Shown: piece by piece, positions 25,722 through 35,877 of the stretch
Layout of the letters: each line of letters begins with the position of its first letter
Numbering within the stretch: the stretch's first letter is position 1
The notes under the pieces: model-generated
The model's database searches: none
The model's input: only the letters and a program-made list of their open reading frames with translations
What the model was told of the DNA's origin: nothing
NCBI GenBank assembly: GCA_020723305.1
Contig: DYJC01000026.1
Coordinates: 1-55,413, forward strand
DNA from: Desulfosudis oleivorans
Lineage (GTDB): Bacteria > Desulfobacterota > Desulfobacteria > Desulfobacterales > SURF-7
Reading direction: 5' to 3'
Length of the DNA stretch: 55,413 bases
Translations under genes and position numbers: made by a program

Positions 25722-27104
25722 TTACATATAGGTGTATCCTACCGTCGAAGATGCCTGACGGTATTCGATCAATTTGTTCGCAATCCGGTCAAACAACTGC
25801 TGGGTTCCGCGATATCCCAGATGCAGTTTCCTTGAAGCATCCACCCGGTCATGAATGGGAAAACCAATTCGAACCATTGGAATGCCCAGCCTCCTGGCCA
25901 TGGCAAAGCCTTTGCTGTTTCCCACAATCAGATCAGGTTTGATATCCTGAACTGCTGATTCAATGTCCATAAAATCCGCATTATCCATTACACGAATGGA
26001 TTGATCCAAATCGCTGGGAAACAAACGGGCAATCTCTTCTTTCAGGTACCCGCTATGGTCACCGGAGGCACACAACACCGGCTGAATTCCAATCTCACTA
26101 AAAAAAGCCGCCATTCCAACCACCAGATCTTCCTCTCCATACAATGCAACTTTTGCCGCAATCATGTGCTTATGGCCGTCCACATAGCTGTCGATCAGCC
26201 GCCCTCGTTCTTCTCTGTATTTATCCGGTGTCGGTCGACCACTTAAAATTTCCAGGACTTGGAAAAATCGATCCGTTTCGTTAATGCCGATTGGAAGTCC
26301 CAAATGATGGCAATCCACATGAAATTTTTCCCGAAGCCATTTTCCGGCACTCTGCTTTTCCCTTGACAGTATCCTGCCAAACTCCAGACTGCCTGCTGCA
26401 TTACCGGAACATCGTATCATTTCAACCGTTGTTCCACCCTCCGGTATAAGCTGATATTCCGACCAGATTGAGCCATCCAGGGTTTTGGAATAATCAGGAA
26501 GCATCATATACGGAATCTGGAAATCGGTCAGAATCTCCTTCAGATACCGAAGGTCCGCAGGAGATACCATGCCAGGGAAGATGTTTACATGCCCGATATT
26601 CGAAAAATTTCCTGTTGTGGTAACTGATTTTACAGTTGCCAGAACCGCATTGTGAAATCCCTGCATATGAGTTCCCTGGTAGCTTGGAGTGGAGACATGA
26701 ACCAATGGCGCAGTCTTTTCATTCCGATGTTGTTCAGCATACTCCCTGAGAAACATGGGCACATCATCACCAATGGTTTCACTCAGACAAGTCGTTGCAA
26801 TCCCCACAAGACTGGGGTCATACTGCTGATGAATGTTTTGAAGAGCGATTTTCAGGTTCATCCCGCCTCCAAAGATAGCCGTCTCCTCCGCAAAATTTGA
26901 GCAGGCAATGTCTACCGGTTCCTTAAAATGACTGATCAGATAACGCCTGATATACGTAGAACATCCCTGAGAACCATGAAGAAGAGGAATCGCCCCCTCA
27001 ATTCCTTTAAAGACAAGCGACGCCCCAAGAGGTGCACACAGTTTACAGGCATTTTTGGTTGCCGTGTACTCTTTTGCGGATCGTTGTTCAATCATGCTTT
27101 TCAT
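25722..27104 (-). CDS. nifN: FeMo-cofactor scaffold protein NifN
   Basis: About 460 residues. NifK-like scaffold subunit, with CAPLGASLVFKGIEGAIPLLHGSQGC (cluster-ligand and HGSQGC motifs) near the N terminus and ATTCLSETIGDD in the middle. With NifE it forms the scaffold on which NifB-co matures into FeMo-co. The start is taken as ATG 27104, overlapping the nifE stop in ATGA; a longer frame reaches 27167 but would lie inside nifE. Confidence 0.93.
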   Translation of the reverse strand: MKSMIEQRSAKEYTATKNACKLCAPLGASLVFKGIEGAIPLLHGSQGCSTYIRRYLISHFKEPVDIACSNFAEETAIFGGGMNLKIALQNIHQQYDPSLVGIATTCLSETIGDDVPMFLREYAEQHRNEKTAPLVHVSTPSYQGTHMQGFHNAVLATVKSVTTTGNFSNIGHVNIFPGMVSPADLRYLKEILTDFQIPYMMLPDYSKTLDGSIWSEYQLIPEGGTTVEMIRCSGNAAGSLEFGRILSREKQSAGKWLREKFHVDCHHLGLPIGINETDRFFQVLEILSGRPTPDKYREERGRLIDSYVDGHKHMIAAKVALYGEEDLVVGMAAFFSEIGIQPVLCASGDHSGYLKEEIARLFPSDLDQSIRVMDNADFMDIESAVQDIKPDLIVGNSKGFAMARRLGIPMVRIGFPIHDRVDASRKLHLGYRGTQQLFDRIANKLIEYRQASSTVGYTYM

Positions 27105-28486
27105 CTGACCACCATACTCCCTTCTCCAATCCGGCTGGAAGATAGATACTTCGGTGTAAACTGCCAAACCGGGCTGGAAATCGTCTGATAAACTTCCCTT
27201 GCGAAATTGAGCATCCCCAGATAACCGGCAAGAGGAATCTTTCTTTCATGATTATGATCACAGAATCCAATGCCCAATTTAAAGGCAATCGGCCGTTCTT
27301 TTACCCCTCCGATAAACAGATCCGCCTTTTTTTCCAGCACATATTTGGACAGTTCAAGAGAATTTGCATCATCGAGTATGATCGTGTCCTCATCACACAT
27401 TTCTTTCAGTATTTTATAATCCGCCTGCAATCCGGTCTGTGAGCCTGCCAGAACCACCTTGATTCCAAGATAGCGAAGCGCCTTGATCAATGAAAAAGCT
27501 TTAAAGGCGCCTCCGACATAAATGGCGGCTCTTTTACCCTGAACTCTCTTTTTAATCTGCTGGAGTTCGGCTGCAACAGCCTGAATTTCATTCCGCACAA
27601 TCTCTTTTGTGGATTCCATTATTTGAGGATCATCCGCAAAATATGCCGCAACGTCATACAGTGCTTTGGATGTATCCTCCAATCCGAAATAGGAAACCCG
27701 GATATAAGGTATCCCAAACACTTCTTTCATTTTCTCCGCCAGGTGGGTCATGGACCCGGAACATTGGACCACATTCAATGAAGCACCATGGGAACGACGG
27801 ATATCATCCACCCGTCCATCTCCTGTCATGACAGAGACGACCTCTATTCCCATCTTTTGATAATAGGATTTAATCATCCAAGCTTCCCCACCGATATTAA
27901 ATTCACCCAAAATATTGATGCTTTTGGCTGATATGCCTGAAACATCACCCTTCCCTATTAGGGAGAACATGGCATTGCACGCAGCCTTATAACCATCCTT
28001 TTTGGTACCCTTAAATCCTTCCGAATGAACCGGAAGCACCGGTATGCCGGTTTTTTCCCCAACGGCTTTGCATACAGCTCCCACATCGTCTCCAATAATT
28101 CCAACGATACATGTCGAATAAACAAATGCCGCTTTGGGAGCGTATTGACTGATCAAATCTATCAATGCATGATAAAGCTTTTTCTCTCCTCCGAAAATCA
28201 CATCTTTTTCCCGTAAATCAGTTGAAAAACTCATACGATGTAATTCCGGACCGGAAGAAAGCGCTCCACGGATATCCCAGGTATAAGCAGCACATCCGAT
28301 CGGACCATGAATCAGATGAAGCGCATCGGCGATAGGATACAATACAACCCGCGAGCCACAGAAAACGCATGCACGCTGACTCACCGATCCGGCAAGGCTT
28401 TGCTTGCCGCAGGTCATGTTAAATGGCTCTTTCCCTTTCCGGAAAATCTGAGATTCACGTTCTTTTAATAACGGGATATTGGACAT
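27101..28486 (-). CDS. nifE: FeMo-cofactor scaffold protein NifE
   Basis: 461 residues, NifD-like scaffold subunit: RACVFCGSRVVLYPIADALHLIHGPIGCAAYTWD, STCIVGIIGDD, and GEFNIGGEAWMIKSYY are typical of NifE. It pairs with NifN. AAGGAG lies seven bases before the ATG. It follows nifK after 17 bp and overlaps nifN by four bases, so translation is coupled. Confidence 0.94.
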   Translation of the reverse strand: MSNIPLLKERESQIFRKGKEPFNMTCGKQSLAGSVSQRACVFCGSRVVLYPIADALHLIHGPIGCAAYTWDIRGALSSGPELHRMSFSTDLREKDVIFGGEKKLYHALIDLISQYAPKAAFVYSTCIVGIIGDDVGAVCKAVGEKTGIPVLPVHSEGFKGTKKDGYKAACNAMFSLIGKGDVSGISAKSINILGEFNIGGEAWMIKSYYQKMGIEVVSVMTGDGRVDDIRRSHGASLNVVQCSGSMTHLAEKMKEVFGIPYIRVSYFGLEDTSKALYDVAAYFADDPQIMESTKEIVRNEIQAVAAELQQIKKRVQGKRAAIYVGGAFKAFSLIKALRYLGIKVVLAGSQTGLQADYKILKEMCDEDTIILDDANSLELSKYVLEKKADLFIGGVKERPIAFKLGIGFCDHNHERKIPLAGYLGMLNFAREVYQTISSPVWQFTPKYLSSSRIGEGSMVVR

Positions 28487-28503
28487 GGATTTTCTCCTTT
28501 CTT

Positions 28504-29883
28504 CTATAAAACCAGTTCAAAATTGATATCCGTAGAATCTCGATCCTTCCGGTCTAAAACAGCATCCAGAATTTTTTCAACCAATCGCAGTCCGCCCTTA
28601 TATCCGACAGTTGGAAAATAGCTGTGTCCAATACGATCCAGGATTGGAAATCCAAAGCGAATAAACGGAATATCCTCATCTTTTGCAATATATTTGACAT
28701 ATGTGTTGCCGATCAGAAGATCTACCGACAGGTTTTTTATCCATTGATGAAGAAGAAGCATGTCTCCGCCCACCTTTATCTTAACCTCATGAGGAATATC
28801 TTTTGTCGCCTCTTCCAGTGCCTTTTGATATTTCTTACCGGCTGCGGAACCTGTAACAATGTAAACCGGATACATGTCGATAGATACCAGAAACTTGGTC
28901 AGTGCAAGCACCTGATCCGGATCACCCACCAGGGCAACCCGCTTGCCAAAAAAGTACTGCTGCATGTCCGTAATCACATCAAGCAACTGTCCTCGCTCAA
29001 TCGAAAGAGACTCCGGAACATTTACACCCGCCATCTTTCTGAGACTGTCCACAAAAATGTCTGTTGCTTGCAATCCAATAGGCAGATCAATCATTTCATA
29101 TGGCACCTTGCACTTCGCATCCAGCGCCCTTGCCGCCGCAAGAGAAGCCATCCGCCCCATGGCAATCGTTCCCAGACTGTTTCCGGTCGACTGCAGATCT
29201 TTAATTTTTGACCCGCCTGCCGGAAACATCTGGTAATGCCCTGTCATGGGGCCATTGAGCACTTGTGATGTATCCGGGAACATCAGAGACGAAATCCCCA
29301 TCTCCCGTGCGATTCTTTTGATTTCAGACATGTCGGATGGCTCAACATATCCCGGGATCAGATTAATGGTCTTTTGTTTCGGACCATTCTGAGATGAAAA
29401 ATAATCTACCATTGCCTTGGTCATGTTCGAAAACCCGGTAATATGAGAACCCACATAGCTCGGCGTGTTTGCATGGATGACATATTTTCCATCCGGTATT
29501 TTCCCATCAGCCTTCGCTTTGTTGATGATCTGCGGAATATCATCTCCTATGGTTTCAGAAAGGCAGGTTGTATGAACCGCAATCACATCCGGATTGTAGA
29601 CAGCAAAAATGTTATCAATTGCCTGTAGCAGATTCGCCTGGCCACCGAAAACAGAGGCGCCTTCGGTGAATGCACTGGTCGCTGCTATTACCGGCTCCTT
29701 GTAATGACGTGTAAGAGCAGTTCTATGGTATGCATAGCATCCCTGGGAGCCATGACTATGAGGCAGGCACCCGTGAATCCCCAATGATGCATACATCGCC
29801 CCAACCGGCTGGCAGGTTTTTGCCGGATTGACGGTCAAGGCACTACGTTCCATTATTTCTTTTGTCGTATGTCTCAAAAGCAT
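28504..29883 (-). CDS. nifK: Nitrogenase MoFe protein beta subunit
   Basis: 459 residues, shorter than the roughly 520 of Azotobacter-type NifK, as in the clostridial/methanogen-like group. P-cluster cysteine motifs are visible in CQPVGAMYASLGIHGC, HGSQGCYAYHRT and HTTCLSETIGDD. With NifD it forms the catalytic MoFe heterotetramer. The start is ATG 29883, with GAGGAG eight bases upstream; the longer TTG form is not needed. Directly downstream of nifD. Confidence 0.95.
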   Translation of the reverse strand: MLLRHTTKEIMERSALTVNPAKTCQPVGAMYASLGIHGCLPHSHGSQGCYAYHRTALTRHYKEPVIAATSAFTEGASVFGGQANLLQAIDNIFAVYNPDVIAVHTTCLSETIGDDIPQIINKAKADGKIPDGKYVIHANTPSYVGSHITGFSNMTKAMVDYFSSQNGPKQKTINLIPGYVEPSDMSEIKRIAREMGISSLMFPDTSQVLNGPMTGHYQMFPAGGSKIKDLQSTGNSLGTIAMGRMASLAAARALDAKCKVPYEMIDLPIGLQATDIFVDSLRKMAGVNVPESLSIERGQLLDVITDMQQYFFGKRVALVGDPDQVLALTKFLVSIDMYPVYIVTGSAAGKKYQKALEEATKDIPHEVKIKVGGDMLLLHQWIKNLSVDLLIGNTYVKYIAKDEDIPFIRFGFPILDRIGHSYFPTVGYKGGLRLVEKILDAVLDRKDRDSTDINFELVL

Positions 29884-29901
29884 GTTTTTTCTCCTCTTCA
29901 A

Positions 29902-31563
29902 TCAACCCCAGGCATATGTTGCAGTCAGTTCGGGATTTTTTTCCCACGGTGCTTTTATGTATCCCCAAACCTTGCTGTTTACCATGCGATCAATTTCTTT
30001 ATAAAAATTTATTGCGCCTTTAAATCCAGCATAAGGTCCGCCATAATCATAGCTATGAAGCTGTTTCAAAGGGATACCGTGCTTCTGAACCGAGTATTTC
30101 TCTTTTATGCCGGCACAAAAAATATCCGGTTTGAAAATCTCAATCATCGCATCTGTTTCAAATTGACTGATATCATCGATGATCAATGTTCCGTCTTTCA
30201 TGGCCGGCATCATACCTTCATAGTCTGAGAATTTGATTCCCTGATTTTCAAGAGCATTCATTTCTTCAGGAGATTTTCTGGGAGAATATTTTCCAGGATC
30301 GGGTGTAACTTCCAATTCTTCAATATTCCGGCTATCTGCATCAACCTTGATAGACGGTATCACTTTTCGTCCTTCATAATCATCCCGGTGTGCGAACTCA
30401 TAACCCGCCGAGAGTATTTTCATACCTAGCTCATTGAATAACTCCTGATAATGATGCGCCCTCGAACCTCCCACAAAAAGCATGACTTTTTTGCCTTCGG
30501 TTCTGGGCCGAATTTCCAGATAAGCTTTTTTTACTTCCGGCAATTCTTCAGCGATTACCTGTTCAACTCTGTCGATTAACTTTTGATCATTGAAATACCC
30601 GGCTATTTTCCGAAGGGACTTTGCCGTAGCTTCCGCACCGATAAAATTGATCTTAATCCACGGAATGCCGTATTTTTTATCCATCATTTCCGCCACATAA
30701 TTGATAGACCGATGACACATGATCAGATTCAAATCCGCTGTGTGGGAATTGGAAAAATCGTCAATGCTGGAATTGCCGCTATAGGTTGAAACAATCGAAA
30801 TCCCGCATTTTTTAAATATCCGGTCAATCTCAAAGGCATCACCACCAATGTTATACTCCCCAAGCAGATTAACCTTATACTCACCTTCACGGACAGTATC
30901 GTCTAGACCAACTACATGTTTGAAAATCTGATTATTGGCGATATGATGGCCTGCCGACTGACTCACTCCTTTGTATCCTTCGCAACTGAATCCAAAAACA
31001 TTGATGCCCAGTTTTTCCTTCATTTCCCGGCAGACAGAATGAATATCATCACCGATAAGGCCGACAGGGCAGGTTGCAAACACGGCAATGGCTTTGGGTT
31101 TAAAGTTATCATATGCTTCTTGAATGGCCTTCCGGAGTTTTCGCTCTCCACCAAAAATGATTTCTTCATCCTGCATATCTGTTGAAAAACAGTATGGAAT
31201 AAAATTATGTTTATCTTCACTTGAATCCGGATCTGTTTGGTTTCTTCTCGTAAGCCAGCTATAAAACCCGCACCCGATTGGGCCATGGGTGATATTGATA
31301 ATATCCCGAGTTGGACCGAGAACCACTCCTTTGCAACCGGCATAACAACAACCTCTTTGTCCAATCAGCCCGGGAATGGTTCTCACATTGGAACTGATCT
31401 GAGGGACATCATCGCAAGCCCCTACTTTATTGACGACAATCTGTTTGCTCCTTTTTCTGGCAATCTTTATGGGATATCGGCGCAATAAGTCGGCCTTTAC
31501 TGTTTCGGGATTCTGTTCATCCAGACTCATTACAACTTCCTGTTGTTGATTACGATCGGCCAT
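29902..31563 (-). CDS. nifD: Nitrogenase MoFe protein alpha subunit (insert-bearing form)
   Basis: 553 residues from ATG 31563, chosen for AAGGAG eight bases upstream. P-cluster cysteines appear in CCYAGCKGV, HGPIGCGFYSW and FATCPVGLIGDD. The FeMo-co ligands are the Cys in LIMCHRSINY and the His in QLHSYDYGGPY. Between them is an insertion of roughly 50 residues (IPSIKVDADSRN to GIKFSDYEG) that Azotobacter NifD lacks and that occurs in clostridial and methanogen-type NifD. This insert, together with adjacent nifI genes, places the enzyme in that nitrogenase group. It catalyses N2 reduction with NifK and NifH. Confidence 0.96.
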   Translation of the reverse strand: MADRNQQQEVVMSLDEQNPETVKADLLRRYPIKIARKRSKQIVVNKVGACDDVPQISSNVRTIPGLIGQRGCCYAGCKGVVLGPTRDIINITHGPIGCGFYSWLTRRNQTDPDSSEDKHNFIPYCFSTDMQDEEIIFGGERKLRKAIQEAYDNFKPKAIAVFATCPVGLIGDDIHSVCREMKEKLGINVFGFSCEGYKGVSQSAGHHIANNQIFKHVVGLDDTVREGEYKVNLLGEYNIGGDAFEIDRIFKKCGISIVSTYSGNSSIDDFSNSHTADLNLIMCHRSINYVAEMMDKKYGIPWIKINFIGAEATAKSLRKIAGYFNDQKLIDRVEQVIAEELPEVKKAYLEIRPRTEGKKVMLFVGGSRAHHYQELFNELGMKILSAGYEFAHRDDYEGRKVIPSIKVDADSRNIEELEVTPDPGKYSPRKSPEEMNALENQGIKFSDYEGMMPAMKDGTLIIDDISQFETDAMIEIFKPDIFCAGIKEKYSVQKHGIPLKQLHSYDYGGPYAGFKGAINFYKEIDRMVNSKVWGYIKAPWEKNPELTATYAWG

Positions 31564-31615
31564 TTTATTTCTCCTTGCATTTAAAATCTTGAAAATCATT
31601 TTGTCCTTAAAACGA

Positions 31616-31996
31616 TTAAACACCGTCTAGTGCTTCATCTCCAGACTCACCTGTACGAATTCGAATAGCATCCAGAACGGTAGTTACAAAAATCTTCCCA
31701 TCACCCGATTTCCCTGTCTGGTTTACCCGGATGATGGTCTGAATTGCCGTCTTTACCAGCTTGTTCGGCAGAACCATAAAAAGTATCCGCTTGGGTATCA
31801 ATCTACCACTCTGTCCCAATTGAGAAATCGCTTCTTCATATCCTTTTTCAACACCTTTCAACAGTTCCATATCAACGATTCCTTTTCCACGACCCAATGC
31901 ATCTCTGGCAGTAACGGAAGAAATTCCGGCTTCAGCAAGCGCTTTTTTGGTCTGGTTCATCATGTTCATCCGGATAATTGCCATTACTTCTTTCAT
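31616..31996 (-). CDS. nifI2: Nitrogen-regulatory PII-like protein NifI2
   Basis: 126 residues. PII fold with an extended T-loop and the C-terminal GKSGDGKIFV motif. Position between nifI1 and nifD and the longer T-loop identify NifI2. In methanogens NifI1/NifI2 complexes bind the MoFe protein and switch nitrogenase off under ammonium, relieved by 2-oxoglutarate. Its ATG overlaps the nifI1 stop by four bases. Confidence 0.92.
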   Translation of the reverse strand: MKEVMAIIRMNMMNQTKKALAEAGISSVTARDALGRGKGIVDMELLKGVEKGYEEAISQLGQSGRLIPKRILFMVLPNKLVKTAIQTIIRVNQTGKSGDGKIFVTTVLDAIRIRTGESGDEALDGV

Positions 31997-32349
31997 ATCT
32001 TCACCTCTTCAGTTTTTCCATCTGACGTTTCCTTTATACCGGAACTAATGGTGTATGACTCTTCGACCGGAATAACGAATATTTTTCCATCACCATACAC
32101 TCCTTTTTCACCGGTTCTGGCTGCCTTGATGATTGTACGGATAACGAACTCCTTATCCTGATCTTTTACAACCGTAAGAAGCAACTCTTTGGGGATCTCA
32201 TCATAGGTAATTTCACCGATTTTAATACCTCGTTGCTTGCCACGGCCAACCACCGACATTTTTGTAACACCGGGAAATCCTGCTTCCATCAGGGATGCCA
32301 TTACATTATTAACTTTGTCAGGCCTTACAATTGATCGAATCATTATCAT
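31993..32349 (-). CDS. nifI1: Nitrogen-regulatory PII-like protein NifI1
   Basis: 118 residues. PII fold; the N terminus IRSIVRPDKVNNVMASLMEAGFPG and C-terminal GDGKIFVIPV match NifI1, and the T-loop lacks the GlnB uridylylation tyrosine context. It lies directly after nifH, with a strong AAGGAGGT before ATG 32349. It probably acts with NifI2 in post-translational control of nitrogenase. Confidence 0.92.
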   Translation of the reverse strand: MIMIRSIVRPDKVNNVMASLMEAGFPGVTKMSVVGRGKQRGIKIGEITYDEIPKELLLTVVKDQDKEFVIRTIIKAARTGEKGVYGDGKIFVIPVEESYTISSGIKETSDGKTEEVKI

Positions 32350-32402
32350 TTTTATACCTCCTTCTCGGTATCAATAATTGTTTAATTTTTTAACCCATCT
32401 AT

Positions 32403-33272
<870 letters not shown>

Positions 33273-33282
33273 CTACATTAGA

Positions 33283-33296
33283 GCAATGGCTATGCC
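33283..33296 (-). promoter_or_regulatory. Sigma-54 promoter of nifH
   Basis: Minus strand TGGCATAGCCATTGCT, with GG at 33296-33295 and GC at 33284-33283, ten bases apart. Predicted start is near 33271, a 44-base leader before the nifH ATG. Confidence 0.85.
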
Positions 33297-33404
33297 AGAA
33301 ATATTTACTACCGATATTTATTTTTTATGCCTGATTTAATAGGAGTATTTTCGATTATAACCGCTAACAGGAAAAATATAATCCGTTTGTCGATTCTTAT
33401 ATCT

Positions 33405-33438
33405 ACAATAGTGTAAATGAAACCGTTTACACTATTGT
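33405..33438. promoter_or_regulatory. Perfect 13-bp inverted repeat upstream of nifH
   Basis: ACAATAGTGTAAA (33405-33417) and TTTACACTATTGT (33426-33438) are exact reverse complements around an 8-bp spacer. It sits at about -134 to -167 from the nifH start, where NifA-type activators bind. The spacing inside TGT..ACA is 14 bases rather than the usual 10. It also follows the nifA stop by 125 bp and could end that transcript, though no T run is present. It is the main feature in the 335-bp gap 33228-33562, besides the promoter. Confidence 0.55.
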
Positions 33439-33562
33439 CAATTGTAAACTTCTTCTGATAAGGAAATATTTTTTTGATAGATTTACTATGGATTTGTTGA
33501 TATGTTTGGGGCTACGAGGGAATCATGTATCTTTAACACACCGGCTTGAATATGTTTCACTC

Positions 33563-35167
33563 TTATAGAAGTATCGTTCCTTTTTTATTCTCCAATACGC
33601 GTCGTCTTTCTTCACGAATGATTTTCTCCAGACCATATTTTTTTACCCGGTATCCCATTTGCCGGAGAGTAATTCCGATTTTTTTTGCAGCTTTTTGCTG
33701 TATCCACCCATTGTCCTGAAGAGACTCCACTATTGTATCTTTTTCGATCTCTTCAATTTTGGATGAGCAGTTATCTTCCCTATAAAAACTTCTTGGTTTT
33801 ATTTGAAACAGATAGCCGGGCAAATGTTTCTTGCTAATCACCGGACCTTCAGCCATGATTGACAAACGTTCAATCACGTTTTCCAATTCCCGGACATTCC
33901 CAGGCCAGCGATATTCCACCAATATCTGCAAACACTCTTCACTCAACTGCAATCTTTGACCATATTCCTTTACTGTTTTTTCTAAAAAATAATTACATAA
34001 CAATGGTATATCCGCCTTTCTTTCGTGCAAGGGCGGAATTGCAATCGGGAATACATTCAACCGGTAATACAAATCAGAACGAAATTTTCCGAGTTCTACT
34101 GCTTTTGCGAGATCAACGTTCGTTGCAGCAATCACCCGAACATCCACCTTTTTCGTTTTTGTACTACCAAGACGTTCAAACTCTCTTTCCTGAAGGAAAT
34201 GAAGTAATTTCGCCTGAACTCCCATTGGAAGATCTCCGATTTCATCCAGAAAAACAGTCCCTGTATCTGCCTCTTCCAATCGTCCAGGTTTTGCCTCCAC
34301 TGCTCCGGTAAAAGCCCCCTTTTCATGTCCAAACAATTCCGACTCAATTAAATTATCCGGCAAGGCAGCGCAGTTGACTTTGACAAACGGAGACCGCACC
34401 CGGCTGCTTAATTCATGGATGATTCTTGCAGTCAAAGTCTTTCCGGTACCGGACTCTCCCAAAAGCAATACAGACGCTCTGCTGGGCGATACCTTCCGAA
34501 TCATTTCATTTAAGATCTGCATCGCCGGACTGATCCCAACAGTAAAAAAATGATTATACTTTTCCGATATTTCTGCGCGTAAAAGTTTGTTTTCATTTAC
34601 CAGAACCTGCTCCCGTTTATCGACCTCCTGATTCAAATGAACGAATTGCGCGATTAAAGTTGCGACAATGGTCAAAAAACGAATGTCTTCTTCGAAATGT
34701 ACTTCCGAACTAAACAGTCGATCTACATGAAAAACACCGATAGGCTCACCGTTCAGCAGTATGGGCACACCGATAAAGGAGATTTTCTCCTTGGTAATTT
34801 TACGCGCTTTGGTTTTATTTAAAAATAAAGGTTCTTCGCCGATGTCCGGAACAGCTACAGGCTGCGCACTTTTAAAAATTAGTCCGGTTATGCCTTCGTC
34901 TACTTGATAAACTCCCCTTTCTTTTTCTTCCGGTTCTAAACTATGGGAAGCACGAATTTTTAATAGCCCGGTTTTTCGGTCTTTCAAAACCACAGTGGCA
35001 CGATGCATAAAAAGAGATTTAGATAGTATTTCCAGGATTGATTCGAGTGTCTGATCCAGTGAGAGAATCTGACCGATTATACCACTGATTTCATATAAAA
35101 CCTTTAATTCCAGATGATGTGTTTCACTCTGTAAAGATATATTCTCAAACTCACGATTGACTTCCAT
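33563..35167 (-). CDS. nifA: NifA-type sigma-54 activator
   Basis: About 534 residues: an N-terminal GAF domain (roughly 15-185), a Q-linker, the AAA+ sigma-54 interaction domain with [23 protein letters not shown] and YRWPGNVRELENVIE, and a C-terminal Fis-type HTH (WIQQKAAKKIGITLRQMGYRVKKYGL). The HTH and gene position (directly upstream of nifH, same strand) mark it as NifA. The Cys-rich linker of oxygen-sensitive alphaproteobacterial NifA is absent. I use ATG 35167, which matches family N termini; the frame reaches 35266 but that part overlaps the glnB remnant and looks non-coding. Its own sigma-54 promoter at 35459-35472 points to control by itself or another activator. Confidence 0.9.
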   Translation of the reverse strand: MEVNREFENISLQSETHHLELKVLYEISGIIGQILSLDQTLESILEILSKSLFMHRATVVLKDRKTGLLKIRASHSLEPEEKERGVYQVDEGITGLIFKSAQPVAVPDIGEEPLFLNKTKARKITKEKISFIGVPILLNGEPIGVFHVDRLFSSEVHFEEDIRFLTIVATLIAQFVHLNQEVDKREQVLVNENKLLRAEISEKYNHFFTVGISPAMQILNEMIRKVSPSRASVLLLGESGTGKTLTARIIHELSSRVRSPFVKVNCAALPDNLIESELFGHEKGAFTGAVEAKPGRLEEADTGTVFLDEIGDLPMGVQAKLLHFLQEREFERLGSTKTKKVDVRVIAATNVDLAKAVELGKFRSDLYYRLNVFPIAIPPLHERKADIPLLCNYFLEKTVKEYGQRLQLSEECLQILVEYRWPGNVRELENVIERLSIMAEGPVISKKHLPGYLFQIKPRSFYREDNCSSKIEEIEKDTIVESLQDNGWIQQKAAKKIGITLRQMGYRVKKYGLEKIIREERRRVLENKKGTILL

Positions 35168-35208
35168 ACGCCACCGCTTCCATCCACAAATGATTCGAAC
35201 TTTCCACC

Positions 35209-35409
35209 CTATGACGCAGCTGAAACCTTGGATGCCATACCTGCAATATCCCTGCAGGCATAGCATCCCATGTTTCTTTCCACATACTCAATTATAATTT
35301 CTGTTCTGCTGTTTTGATAACACCCCCTGCCATATGCCCCAATGGACTTTGGCCTCCTGAGGACTGCATCCAGCTTAAAAGGTTTTATGATGGCTTCAAT
35401 TTTTTTCAT
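35209..35409 (-). pseudogene. glnB/PII remnant
   Basis: The frame starts with a textbook PII N terminus, MKKIEAIIKPFKLDAV, behind AAGGGGAAAGGA-type ribosome bases. After a few degenerate residues comes a shortened piece that still resembles the PII T-loop region (..SRTEIIIEYVE..), with the segment between deleted. It then ends in unrelated sequence without the PII C-terminal half. At about 66 residues it cannot form a PII fold, so I call it a decayed PII gene. It lies between the sigma-54 promoter and nifA, so it is transcribed and may now act as a leader. Confidence 0.6.
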
Positions 35410-35458
35410 TCCTTTCCCCTTTTGTTGTGAATATTTTTTCTGTTTGATCGACAAAACA

Positions 35459-35472
35459 GCAAGCCCTATGCC
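35459..35472 (-). promoter_or_regulatory. Sigma-54 promoter of glnB remnant-nifA
   Basis: Minus strand TGGCATAGGGCTTGCT, with GG at 35472-35471 and GC at 35460-35459, ten bases apart. It is almost identical to the promoter at 8597. Predicted start is near 35447. A perfect palindrome GTATAGCTATAC (35594-35605) lies about 150 bp upstream. Otherwise 35473-35877 is AT-rich and holds no gene I can support. Confidence 0.8.
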
Positions 35473-35877
35473 AGTTAAAATGCAAAATCTTTACTCCATT
35501 CGCATCTCATTGTTTTACCTGATTTAATTCCTTATTTTCGATATTTTTTCTCTCTGATATGCACTCAATTATCAATTATTTAATCACATATTTGTATAGC
35601 TATACTCATGCTTTAATCAAAAATGTAATTTTTTAATAACCAATTTTTATCCCCCACCATACTCACAATTGGAGCAATCTTTCATAAATGGCCGGCCAAT
35701 CATACTGGAAGAAAACATGGAGAGGGTTTGACTTTGCGAATTTGTGTCGGCAATATGATTCCGGGGATGATCAGGTTCATTCAGAACATTGTCCGGAAAA
35801 CTTGAGAAGAATATTCCAAAATTGGGGGGTAAAAGACGGGTTAAACCTTCGGGCTGTGTTTAGCCGTGCTGTTTCAT

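Noticed and set aside
33405..33438. Reading the nifH upstream dyad as a standard intrinsic terminator of nifA
   Set aside because: The stem is AT-rich and no T run follows on the minus strand; position suits a regulatory site better, though termination is not excluded.
35168..35266. 33-residue N-terminal extension of NifA
   Set aside because: It overlaps the PII remnant, lacks family similarity, and ATG 35167 matches known NifA starts.
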